Source: Eledone cirrhosa (Eukaryota > Mollusca > Cephalopoda > Octopoda > Eledonidae). From it: 64,000 nucleotides of DNA. A program made the translations under genes and the position numbers. Below the pieces are notes generated by a model. It saw nothing but the letters and a program-made list of their open reading frames with translations, had not been told where the DNA came from and did no database searches. Positions 10,426 to 21,531 of this stretch are shown here, piece after piece. The stretch's first letter is position 1; each line of letters opens with the position of its first letter. The DNA lies in NCBI GenBank assembly GCA_964016885.1, contig OZ024742.1, forward strand, positions 366,435,050 to 366,499,049. The letters run 5' to 3'.

Positions 10426-11175
10426 TGTTGGTAGTGTTAGTGGTGGTGGTGTTGGTGGTGGTGGTGTTGGTGGTGGTGGTGTTAGTGTTGGTGGTGTTAG
10501 TGTTGGTGGTGTTAGTGGAGGTGGTGTTAGTGGAGGTGGTGTTGGTGGTGGTGGTGTTAGTGGTGGTGGTGTTAGTGTTGGTGGTGTTAGTGGTGGTGGT
10601 GTTGGTGGTGGTGGTGTTAGTGTTGGTGGTGTTAGTGTTGGTGGTGTTAGTGGTGGTGGTGTTAGTGGAGGTGGTGTTGGTGGTGGTGGTGTTAGTGTTG
10701 GTGGTGTTAGTGTTGGTGGTGTTAGTGGTGGTGGTGTTAGTGGTGGTGGTGTTAGTGGTGGTGGTGTTAGTGTTGGTGGTGTTAGTGTTGGTGGTGTTAG
10801 TGTTGGTAGTGTTAGTGGTGGTGGTGTTGGTGGTGGTGGTGTGTTGGTGGTGGTGGTGTTAGTGTTGGTGGTGTTAGTGTTGGTGGTGTTAGTGGAGGTG
10901 GTGTTAGTGGAGGTGGTGTTGGTGGTGGTGGTGTTAGTGGTGGTGGTGTTAGTGTTGGTGGTGTTAGTGGTGGTGGTGTTGGTGGTGGTGGTGTTAGTGT
11001 TGGTGGTGTTAGTGTTGGTGGTGTTAGTGGTGGTGGTGTTAGCGGAGGTGGTGTTGGTGGTGGTGGTGTTAGTGTTGGTGGTGTTAGTGTTGGTGGGTGT
11101 TAGTGGTGGTGGTGTTAGTGGTGGTGGTGTTAGTGTTGGTGGTGTTAGTGTTGGTGGTGTTAGTGTTGGTGGTGT
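10426..11175. repeat. 375-bp higher-order repeat, two copies
   Basis: TGTTGGTAGTGTTAG at 10426 recurs at 10801. AGTGGAGGTGGTGTT pairs at 10514 recur at 10891. The offset is 375 bp (25 units) at first and 377 bp after a 2-bp change near 10840. The outer boundary is approximate. Confidence 0.7.
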
Positions 11176-14100
11176 TAGTGTTGGTGGTGTTAGTGGTGGT
11201 GGTGTTAGTGGAGGTGGTGTTGGTGGTGGTGGTGTTAGTGTTGGTGGTGTTAGTGTTGGTGGTGTTAGTGGAGGTGGTGTTGGTGGTGGTGGTGTTAGTG
11301 TTGGTGGTGTTAGTGTTGGTGGTGTTTAGTGGTGGTGGTGTTAGTGGTGGTGGTGTTAGTGGTGGTGGTGTTAGTGTTGGTGGTGTTAGTGGTGGTGGTG
11401 TTAGTGTTGGTGGCGTTAGTGGTGGTGGTGTTAGTGGTGGAGTGTTAGAGGTGGTGGTGTTAGTGGTGGTGGTGTTAGTGGTAGTGGTGTTAGTGGTGGT
11501 GGTGTTAGTGGTGGTGGTGTTAGTGTTGGTGGCGTTAGTGGTGGTGGTGTTAGTGTTGGTGGCGTTAGTGGTGGTGGTGTTAGTGGTGGAGTGTTAGGGG
11601 TGGTGGTGTTAGTGTTGGTGGTGTTAGTGGTGGTGGTGTTAGTGGTAGTGGTGTTAGTGGTGGTGGTGTTAGTGGTGGTGGTGTTAGTGTTGGTGGCGTT
11701 AGTGGTGGTGGTGTTAGTGGGTGGTGTTAGTGGTAGTGGTGTTAGTGGTGGTGGTGTTAGTGGTGGTGGTGTGAGTGTTGGTGGTGTTAGTGTTGGTGGT
11801 GTTAGTGGTGGTGGTGTTAGTGGTGGTGGTGTTAGTGTTGGTGGTGTTAGTGGTGGTGGTGTTAGTGGTGGTGGTGTTAGTGGTGGTGGTGTTAGTGTTG
11901 GTGGTGTTAGGGGGTGGTGGTGTTAGTGGTGGTGGTGTTAGGGGTGGCGGTGTTAGTGGTGGTGGTGTTAGTGGTGGTGGTGTTAGTGGTGGTGGTGTTA
12001 GTGTTGGTGGTGTTGGTGGTGGTGGTGTTAGTGGTGGTGGTGTTAGTGTTGGTGGTGTTAGTGGTGGTGGTGTTAGTGGTGGTGGTGTTAGTGTTGGTGG
12101 TGTTAGTGTTGGTGGTGTTAGTGGTGGTAGTGTTAGTGCTAGTGGTGTTAGTGTTGGTGGTGTTAGTGTTGGTGGTGTTGGTGGTGGTGGTGTTAGTGGT
12201 GGTGGTGTTAATGGTAGTGGGTGCTAGTGTTGGTGGTGTTAGTGGTGGTGGTGTTAGTGGTGGTGGTGTTAGTGGTAGTGGTGTTAGTGGTGGTGGTGTT
12301 GGTGGTGGTGGTGTTGGTGGTGTTAGTGTTGGTGGTGTTAGGGGTGGTGGTATTAGTGGTGGTGGTGTTAGTGTTGGTGGTGTTGGTGGTGGTGGTGTGT
12401 TAGTGGTGGTAGTGTTAGTGGTAGTGGTGATAGTGGTGGTGGTGTTAGTGGTGGTGGTGTTAGTGGTAGTGGTGTTAGTGGTGGTGGTGTTGGTGGTGGT
12501 GGTGTTGGTGGTGTTAGTGGTGGTGGTGTTAGTGGTGGTGGTGTTAGTGGTGGTGGTGTTAGTGTTGGTGGTGTTAGTGGTGGTGGTGTTAGTGTTGATG
12601 GCGTTAGTGGTGGTGGTGTTAGTGGTGGTGGTGTTAGTGGTGGTGGTGTTAGTGTTGGTGGCGTTAGTGGTGGTGGTGTTAGTGTTGGTGGCGTTAGTGG
12701 TGGTGGTGTTAGTGGTGGAGTGTTAGGGGTGGTGGTGTTAGTGTTGGTGGTGTTAGTGGTGGTGGTGTTAGTGGTAGTGGTGTTAGTGGTGGTGGTGTTA
12801 GTGGTGGTGGTGTTAGTGGTGGTGGTGTTAGTGGTGGTGGTGTTAGTGTTGGTGGTGTTAGGGGTGGTGGTGTTAGTGGTGGTGGTGTTAGGGGGTGGCG
12901 GTGTTAGTGGTGGTGGTGTTAGTGGTGGTGGTGTTAGTGGTGGTGGTGTTAGTGTTGGTGGTGTTGGTGGTGGTGGTGTTAGTGGTGGTGGTGTTAGTGT
13001 TGGTGGTGTTAGTGTTGGTGGTGTTAGTGGTGGTGGTGTTAGTGGTGGTGGTGTTAGTGGTGGTGGTGTTAGTGGTGGTGGTGTTAGTGTTGGTGGTGTT
13101 GGTGGTGGTGGTGTTAGTGGTGGTGGTGTTAGTGTTGGTGGTGTTAGTGTTGGTGGTGTTAGTGGTGGTGGTGTTAGTGGTGGTGGTGTTAGTGGTGTTG
13201 GTGTTGGTGGTGTTGGTGTTGGTGGTGTTGGTGTTGGTGGTGTTAGTGTTGGTGGTGTTAGGGGTGGTGGTGTTAGTGTTGGTGGTGTTAGGGGTGGTGG
13301 TGTTAGTGGTGGTGGTGTTAGTGGTGGTGGTGTTAGTGGTGTTGGTGGTGTTAGTGTTGGTGGTGTTAGTGATGGCGGTGTTAGTGTTGGTGGTGTTAGG
13401 GTGGTGGTGTTAGTGGTGGTGGTGTTAGTGGTGGTGGTGTTAGTGGTGGTGGTGTTAGTGGTGGTGGTGTTAGGGGTGGTGGTGTTAGTGTTGGTGGTGT
13501 TAGTGTTGGTGGTGTTAGGGGTGGTGGTGTTAGTGTTGGTGGTGTTAGTGTTGGTGGTGTTAGTGGTGGTAGTGTTAGTGGTGGTGGTGTTAGTGTTGGT
13601 GGTGTTAGTGTTGGTGGTGTTGGTGGTGGTGGTGTTAGTGGTGTTGGTGTTGGTGGTGTTGGTGGTGTTAGTGTTGGTGGTGTTAGTGTTGGTGGTGTTA
13701 GTGTTGGTGGTGTTAGGGGTGGTGGTGTTAGTGGTGGTGGTGTTAGTGGTGGTGGTGTTTGTGGTGGTGGTGTTAGTGTTGGTGGTGTTAGTGTTGGTGG
13801 TGTTAGTGTTGGTGGTGTTGGTGGTGGTGGTGTTAGTGGTGCTGGTGTTAATGGTAGTGGTGCTAGTGTTGGTGGTGTTAGTGGTGGTGGTGTTAGTGGT
13901 GGTGGTGTTAGTGGTAGTGGTGTTAGTGGTGGTGGTGTTGGTGGTGGTGGTGTTGGTGGTGTTAGTGTTGGTGGTGTTAGGGGTGGTGGTGTTAGTGGTG
14001 GTGGTGTTAGTGTTGGTGGTGTTGGTGGTGGTGGTGTTAGTGGTGGTAGTGTTAGTGTTAGTGGTGATAGTGGTGGTGGTGTTAGTGGTGGTGGTGTTAG

Positions 14101-17100
14101 TGGTAGTGGTGTTAGTGGTGGTGGTGTTGGTGGTGGTGGTGTTGGTGGTGTTAGTGTTGGTGGTGTTAGGGGTGGTGGTGTTAGTGGTGGTGGTGTTAGT
14201 GGTGGTGGTGTTAGGGGTGGTGGTGTTAGTGTTGGTGGTGTTAGTGGTGGTGGTGTTAGTGGTGGTGGTGTTGGTGGTGGTGGTGTTGGTGGTGTTAGTG
14301 GTGGTGGTGTTAGTGGTGGTGGTGTTAGTGTTGGTGGTGTTAGTGTTGGTGGTGTTAGGGGTGGTGGTGTTAGTGGTGGTGTTGTTAGTGTTGGTGGTGT
14401 TAGTGTTGGTGGTGTTAGTGGTGGTGGTGTTGGTGGTGGTGGTGTTGGTGGTGCTAGTGGTGGTGGTGTTGGTGGTGGTGGTGTTAGTGTTGGTGGTGTT
14501 AGTGTTGGTGGTGTTAGGGTGGTGGTGTTAGTGGTGGTGGTGTTAGTGTTGGTGGTGTTAGTGTTGGTGGTGTTAGTGGTGGTAGTGTTAGTGGTAGTGG
14601 TGATAGTGGTGGTGGTGTTAGTGATGGTGGTGTTAGTGTTGGTGGTGTTAGTGGTGGTGGTGTTAGGGGTGGTGGTGTTGGTGGTGGTGGTGTTGGTGGT
14701 GTTAGTGTTGGTGGTGTTAGGGGTGGTGGTGTTAGTGGTGGTGGTGTTAGTGGTGGTGGTGTTAGTGTTGGTGGTGTTAGGGGTGGTGGTGTTAGGGGTG
14801 GTGGTGTTAGTGGTAGTGGTGTTAGTGGTGGTGGTGTTGGTGGTGGTGGTGTTGGTGGTGTTAGTGTTGGTGGTGTTAGGGGTGGTGGTGTTAGTGGTGG
14901 TGGTGTTAGTGGTGGTGGTGTTAGTGTTGGTGGTGTTAGGGGTGGTGGTGTTAGTGTTGGTGGTGTTAGTGGTGGTGGTTTTAGTGGTGGTGGTGTTAGT
15001 GGTGGTGGTGTTAGTGTTGGTGGTGTTAGTGTTGGTGGTGTTAGTGGTGGTGGTGTTAGTGTTGGTGGTGTTAGTGGTGGTGGTGTTAGTGTTGGTGGTG
15101 TTAGGGGTGGTGGTGTTAGTGTTGGTGGTGTTAGTGGTGGTGGTGTTAGTGGTGGTGGTGTTAGTGGTGGTGGTGTTAGTGTTGGTGGTGTTAGTGGTGG
15201 TGGTGTTAGTGTTGGTGGTGTTAGTGTTGGTGGTGTTAGTGGTGGTGTGTTAGGGGTGGTGGTGTTAGTGGTGGTGGTCTTAGTGTTGGTGGCGTTAGTG
15301 TTCGTGGCATTAGTGTTGGTGGTGTTAGTGGTGGTGGTGTTAGTAGTGGTGGTGTTAATGGTGGTGGTGTTAGGTGTGGTGTGTTAGGGGTGGTGGTGTT
15401 AGTGGTGGTGGTGTTAGTGGTGGTAGTGTTAATGGTGGTGGTGTTAGGGGTGGTGTGTTAGGGGGGGTGGTGTTAGTGGTGGTGGTGTTAGTGGTGGTGG
15501 TGTTAATGGTGGTGGTGTTAGGGGTGGTGTGTTAGGGGTGATGGTGTTAGTGGTGGTGGTGTTAGTGGTGGTAGTGTTAGTGTTCGTGGCAATAGTGTTG
15601 GTGGTGTTAGTGGTGGTGGTGTTAGTGTTCGTGGCATTAGTGTTGGTGGTGTTAGTGGTGGTGGTGTTAGTAGTGGTGGTGTTAGTGGTGGTGGTGTTAG
15701 TGTTGGTGGTGTTAGTGGTGGTGGTGTTAGTGGTGGTGGTGTTAGTGGTGGTGGTGTTAGTGGTGGTGGTGTTAGTGGTGGTGATGTTAGGGGTGGTGGT
15801 GTTAGTGTTGGTGGTGTTAGGGGTGGTGGTGTTAGTGTTGGTGGTGTTAGTGTTGGTGGTGTTAAGTGGTGGTGGTGTTAGTGGTGGTGGTGTTAGTGTT
15901 GGTGGTGTTAGTGTTGGTGGTGTTAAGTGTTGGTGGTGTTAGTGGAGGTGATGTTAGGGGTGGTGGTGTTAGTGTTGGTGGTGTTAGGGGTGGTGGTGTT
16001 AGTGGTGGTGATGTTAGGGTTGGTGGTGTTAGTGGTGGTGGTGTTAGTGTTGGTGGTGTTAGTGGTGGTGGTGTTAGGGGTGGTGGTGTTATTGTTGGTG
16101 GTGTTAGGTGTGGTGGTGTTAGTGGTGGTGGTGTTAGGGGTGGTGGTGTTAGTGTTGGTGGTGTTAGTGGTGGTGGTGTTAGTGGAGGAGGTGTTAGTGG
16201 TGGTGGTGTTAGTGGTAGTGGTGTTAGTGGTGGTGGTGTTGGTGGTGTTGGTGGTGTTAGTGTTGGTGGTGTTAGTGGTGGTGGTGTTAGTGGTGGTGGT
16301 GTTAGTGGTGGTGGTGTTAGTGGTGGTGGTGTTAGGGGTGGTGGTGTTAGTGGTGGTGGTGTTAGTGGTGGTGGTGTTAGTGGTGGTGGTGGTGTTAGTG
16401 GTGGTGGTGTTAGTGGTAGTGGTGTTAGTGGTGGTGGTGTTGGTGGTGTTGGTGGTGTTAGTGTTGGTGGTGTTAGTGTTGGCGGTGTTAGTGTTGGTGG
16501 TGTTAGTGGTGGTGGTGTTAGTGGTGGTGGTGTTAGTGTTGGTGGTGTTAGGGGTGGTGGTGTTAGTGGTGGTGGTGTTAGTGGTGGTGGTGTTAGTGGT
16601 AGTGGTGTTAGTGTTGGTGGTGTTAGTGTTGGTGGTGTTAGTGGTGGTGGTGTTAGTGGTGGTGGTGTTAGTGTTGGTGGTGTTGGTGGTGGTGGTGTTA
16701 GTGGTGGTGGTGTTAGTGGTGGTGGTGTTAGTGTTGGTGGTGTTAATGGTGGTGGTGTTAGTCGTGGTGTTAGTCGTGGTGGTGTTAGGGGTGGTGGTGT
16801 TAGTGGTGGTGGTGTTAGTGGTGGTGGTGTTAGTGGTGGTGGTGTTAGTGGTGGTGGTGTTAGGGGTGGTGGTGTTAGTGGTGGTGGTGTTAGTGGTGGT
16901 GGTGTTAGTGGTGGTGGTGTTAGTGGTGGTGGTGTTAGTGGTAGTGGTGTTAGTGGTGGTGGTGTTGGTGGTGTTGGTGGTGTTAGTGTTGGTGGTGTTA
17001 GTGTTGGCGGTGTTAGTGTTGGTGGTGTTAGAGGTGGTGGTGTTAGTGGTGGCGGTGTTAGTGGTGGTGGTGTTAGTGGTGGTGGTGTTAGTGTTGGTGG

Positions 17101-17640
17101 TGTTAGTGGTGGTGGTGTTAGTGGTAGTGGTGTTAGTGTTGGTGGTGTTAGTGTTGGTGGTGTTGGTGGTGGTGGTGTTAGTGTTGGTGGTGTTAGGGGT
17201 GGTGGTGTTAGTGGTAGTTGTGTTAGTGTTGGTGGTGTTAGTGTTGGTGGTGTTAGTGGTGGTGGTGTTAGTGGTGGTGGTGTTAGTGTTGGTGGTGTTG
17301 GTGGTGGTGGTGTTAGTGGTGGTGGTATTAGTGGTGGTGGTGTTAGTGTTGGTGGTGTTAGTGGTGGTGGTGTTAGTGGTGGTGGTGTTAGTGGTGGTGG
17401 TGTTAGTGGTGGTGGTGTTAGTGGTGGTGGTGTTAGTGTTGGTAGTGTTAGTGTTGGTGGTGTTAGTGTTGGTGGTGTTAGTGTTGGTAGTGTTAGTGTT
17501 AGTGGTGTTGGTTGTGGTGGTGTTAGTGGTGGTGGTGTTAATGGTAGTGGTGCTAGTGGTGGTGGTGTTGGTGGTGTTGGTGTTGGTGCTGGTGGTGTTA
17601 GGGGTGGTGATGTTAGTGTTGGTGGTGTTAGTGTTGGTGG

Positions 17641-20600
17641 TGTTAGTGGTGGTGGTGTTAGTGGTGGTGGTGTTAGTGGTGGTGGTGTTAGTGTTGGTGG
17701 TTTTAGTGTTGGTGGTGTTAGTGGTGGTGGTGTTAGTGGTGGTGGTGTTAGTGGTGGTGGTGTTAATGGTAGTGGTGCTAGTGGTGGTGGTGTTGGTGGT
17801 GTTAGTGTTGGTGGTGTTAGTGGTGGTGGTGTTAGTGTTGGTGGTGTTAGTGGTGGTGGTGTTAGTGTTGGTGGTGTTAGTGTTGGTGGTGTTAGTGGTG
17901 GTAGTGTTAGTGGTGGTGGTGTTAGTGGTGGTGTTAGTGGTGGTGGTGTTAGTGGTAGTGGTGTTAGTGGTGGTGGTGTTTGTGGTGGTGGTGTTGGTGG
18001 TGTTAGTGTTGGTGGTGTTAGGGGTGGTGGTGTTAGTGGTGGTGGTGTTAGTGTTGGTGGTGTTAGTGGTGGTGGTGTTAGTGTTGGTGTTGTTAGTGGT
18101 GGTGGTGTTAGTGTTGGTGGTGTTAGTGGTGGTGGTGTTAGTGGTGGTGGTGTTAGTGGTGGTGGTGTTAGTGGTGGTGGTGTTAGTGTTGGTGGTGTTA
18201 GTGGTGGTGGTGTTAGTGGTGGTGGTGTTAGTGGTGGTGGTGTTAGTGGTGGTGGTGTTAGTGTTGGTGGTGTTAGTGGTGGTGGTGTTAGTGTAGGTGC
18301 TGTTAGTGGTGGTGGTGTTAGTGGTGGTGGTGTTAGTGTTGGTGGTGTTAGGGGTGGTGGTGTTAGTGGTGGTGGTGTTAGTGTTGGTGGTGTTAGGGGT
18401 GGTGTTGTTAGTGGTGGTGGTGTTAGGGGTGGTGGTGTTAGTGGTGGTGGTGTTAGTGTTGGTGGTGTTAGGGGTGGTGGTGTTAGTGGTGGTGGTGTTA
18501 GTGTTGGTGGTGTTAGGGGTGGTGGTGTTAGTGGTGGTGGTGTTAGTGTTGGTGGTGTTAGGGGTGGTGGTGTTAGTGGTGGTGGTGTTAGTGTTGGTGG
18601 TGTTAGTGGTGGTGGTGTTAGGAGTGGTGGTGTTAGTGTTGGTGGTGTTAGTGGTGGTGGTGTTAGTAGTGGTGGTGTTAGTGTTGGTGGTGTTAGGGGT
18701 GGTGGTGTTAGTGGTGGTGGTGTTAGTGTTGGTGGTGTTAGTGGTGGTGGTGTTAGTGTTGGTGGTGTTAGTGGTGGTGGTGTTAGTGTTGGTGGTGTTA
18801 GTGGTGGTGGTGTTAGTGTTGGTGGTGTTAGTGGTGGTGGTGTTGGTGGTGTTAGGGGTGGTGTTGTTAGTGTTGGTGGTGTTAGTGGTGGTGGTGTTAG
18901 TGGTGGTGGTGTTAGTGTTGGTGGTGTTAGGGGTGGTGGTGTTAGTGTTGGTGGTGTTAGTGTTGGTGGTGTTAGTGGTGGTGGTGTTAGTGTTGGTGGT
19001 GTTAGTGCTGTTAGTGGTGGTGGTGTTAGTGGTGGTGGTGTTAGTGGTGGTGGTGTTAGTGGTGGTGGTGTTGGTGGTGGCGGTGTTAGGGGTGGTGGTG
19101 TTAGTGGTGGTGGTGTTAGTGTTGGTGGTGTTAGTGGTGTTAGTGTTGGTGGTGTTAGTGGAGGTGGTGTTAGTGGTGTTAGGGGTGGTGTTGTTAGTGT
19201 TGGTGGTGTTAGTGGTGGTGGTGTTAGTGGTGGTGGTGTTAGTGTTGGTGGTGTTAGGGGTGGTGGTGTTAGTGTTGGTGGTGTTAGTGTTGGTGGTGTT
19301 AGTGTTGGCGGTGTTAGTGTTGGTGGTGTTAGTGTTGGTGGTGTTAGTGGTGGTGGTGTTAGTGGTGGTGGTGTTAGTGGTGGTGGTGTTAGTGGTGGTG
19401 GTGTTAGTGGTGGTGGTGTTAGTGGTGGTGGTGTTAGTGTTGGTGGTGTTAGTGTTGGTGGTGTTAGTGTTGGTGGTGTTAGTGTTGGTGGTGTTAGTGG
19501 TGGTGGTGTTAGTGGTGGTGGTGTTAGTGTTGGTGGTGTTAGTGTTGGTGGTGTTAGTGGTGGTGGTGTTAGTGGTGGTGGTGTTAGTGGTGGTGGTGTT
19601 AGGGGTGGTGGTGTTAGTGTTGGTGGTGTTAGTGTTGGTGGTGTTAGTGTTGGTGGTGTTAGTGGTGGTGGTGTTAGTGGTGGTGGTGTTAGGGGTGGTG
19701 GTGTTAGTGTTGGTGGTGTTAGTGTTGGTGGTGTTCGTGTTGGCGGTGTTAGTGTTGGTGGTGTTAGTGTTGGTGGTGTTAGTGGTGGTGGTGTTAGTGG
19801 TGGTGGTGGTGTTAGTGGTGGTGGTGTTAGTGGTGGTGGTGTTAGTGGTGGTGGTGTTAGTGGTGGTGGTGTTAGTGTTGGTGGTGTTAGTGTTGGTGGT
19901 GTTAGTGTTGGTGGTGTTAGTGTTGGTGGTGTTAGTGTTGGTGGTGTTAGTGGTGGTGGTGTTGGTGGTGGTAGTGTTAGTGGTGGTGGTGTTAGTGTTG
20001 GTGGTGTTAGTGGTGGTGGTGTTAGTGGTGGTGGTGTTAGTGTTGGTGGTGTTAGTGTTGGTGGTGTTAGTGGTGGTAGTGTTAGTGGTGGTGGTGTTAG
20101 TGGTGGTGTTAGTGGTGGTGGTGTTAGTGGTAGTGGTGTTAGTGGTGGTGGTGTTTGTGGTGGTGGTGTTGGTGGTGTTAGTGTTGGTGGTGTTAGGGGT
20201 GGTGGTGTTAGTGGTGGTGGTGTTAGTGTTGGTGGTGTTAGTGGTGGTGGTGTTAGTGTTGGTGGTGTTAGTGGTGGTGGTGTTAGTGGTGGTGGTGTTA
20301 GTGGTGGTGGTGTTAGTGGTGGTGGTGTTAGTGTTGGTGGTGTTAGTGGTGGTGGTGTTAGTGGTGGTGGTGTTAGTGGTGGTGGTGTTAGTGGTGGTGG
20401 TGTTAGTGTTGGTGGTGTTAGTGGTGGTGGTGTTAGTGTAGGTGCTGTTAGTGGTGGTGGTGTTAGTGGTGGTGGTGTTAGTGTTGGTGGTGTTAGGGGT
20501 GGTGGTGTTAGTGGTGGTGGTGTTAGTGTTGGTGGTGTTAGGGGTGGTGTTGTTAGTGGTGGTGGTGTTAGGGGTGGTGGTGTTAGTGGTGGTGGTGTTA

Positions 20601-21531
20601 GTGTTGGTGGTGTTAGGGGTGGTGGTGTTAGTGGTGGTGGTGTTAGTGTTGGTGGTGTTAGGGGTGGTGGTGTTAGTGGTGGTGGTGTTAGTGTTGGTGG
20701 TGTTAGGGGTGGTGGTGTTAGTGGTGGTGGTGTTAGTGTTGGTGGTGTTAGTGGTGGTGGTGTTAGGGGTGGTGGTGTTAGTGTTGGTGGTGTTAGTGGT
20801 GGTGGTGTTAGTAGTGGTGGTGTTAGTGTTGGTGGTGTTAGGGGTGGTGGTGTTAGTGGTGGTGGTGTTAGTGTTGGTGGTGTTAGTGGTGGTGGTGTTA
20901 GTGTTGGTGGTGTTAGTGGTGGTGGTGTTAGTGTTGGTGGTGTTAGTGGTGGTGGTGTTAGTGTTGGTGGTGTTAGTGGTGGTGGTGTTGGTGGTGTTAG
21001 GGGTGGTGTTGTTAGTGTTGGTGGTGTTAGTGGTGGTGGTGTTAGTGGTGGTGGTGTTAGTGTTGGTGGTGTTAGGGGTGGTGGTGTTAGTGTTGGTGGT
21101 GTTAGTGTTGGTGGTGTTAGTGGTGGTGGTGTTAGTGTTGGTGGTGTTAGTGCTGTTAGTGGTGGTGGTGTTAGTGGTGGTGGTGTTAGTGGTGGTGGTG
21201 TTAGTGGTGGTGGTGTTGGTGGTGGCGGTGTTAGGGGTGGTGGTGTTAGTGGTGGTGGTGTTAGTGTTGGTGGTGTTAGTGGTGTTAGTGTTGGTGGTGT
21301 TAGTGGAGGTGGTGTTGGTGGTGTTAGGGGTGGTGTTGTTAGTGTTGGTGGTGTTAGTGGTGGTGGTGTTAGTGGTGGTGGTGTTAGTGTTGGTGGTGTT
21401 AGGGGTGGTGGTGTTAGTGTTGGTGGTGTTAGTGTTGGTGGTGTTAGTGTTGGCGGTGTTAGTGTTGGTGGTGTTAGTGTTGGTGGTGTTAGTGGTGGTG
21501 GTGTTAGTGGTGGTGGTGTTAGTGGTGGTGG
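17641..21531. repeat. 3,891-bp higher-order repeat, copy 1
   Basis: Landmark variants recur exactly 3,891 bp downstream: GGTTTTAGTG at 17701 and 21592, and the TGTAGGTGCTGTT variant at 18292 and 22183. Upstream of about 17637 the two copies differ, which sets the left boundary. The copy consists of 656 bp, then a 2,145-bp block, then 1,090 bp that again starts like the 2,145-bp block. Confidence 0.85.
18297..20441. repeat. 2,145-bp inner block of the higher-order repeat
   Basis: Defined by the AGTGTAGGTGCTGTT landmark at its edges. The same landmark recurs at offsets 2145, 3891 and 6036 bp (near 20437, 22183 and 24328). 2,145 is 143 units of 15 bp. The next block, 20442-22187, is 1,746 bp, so one copy has lost about 399 bp or a different unequal exchange occurred. 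Confidence 0.8.
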
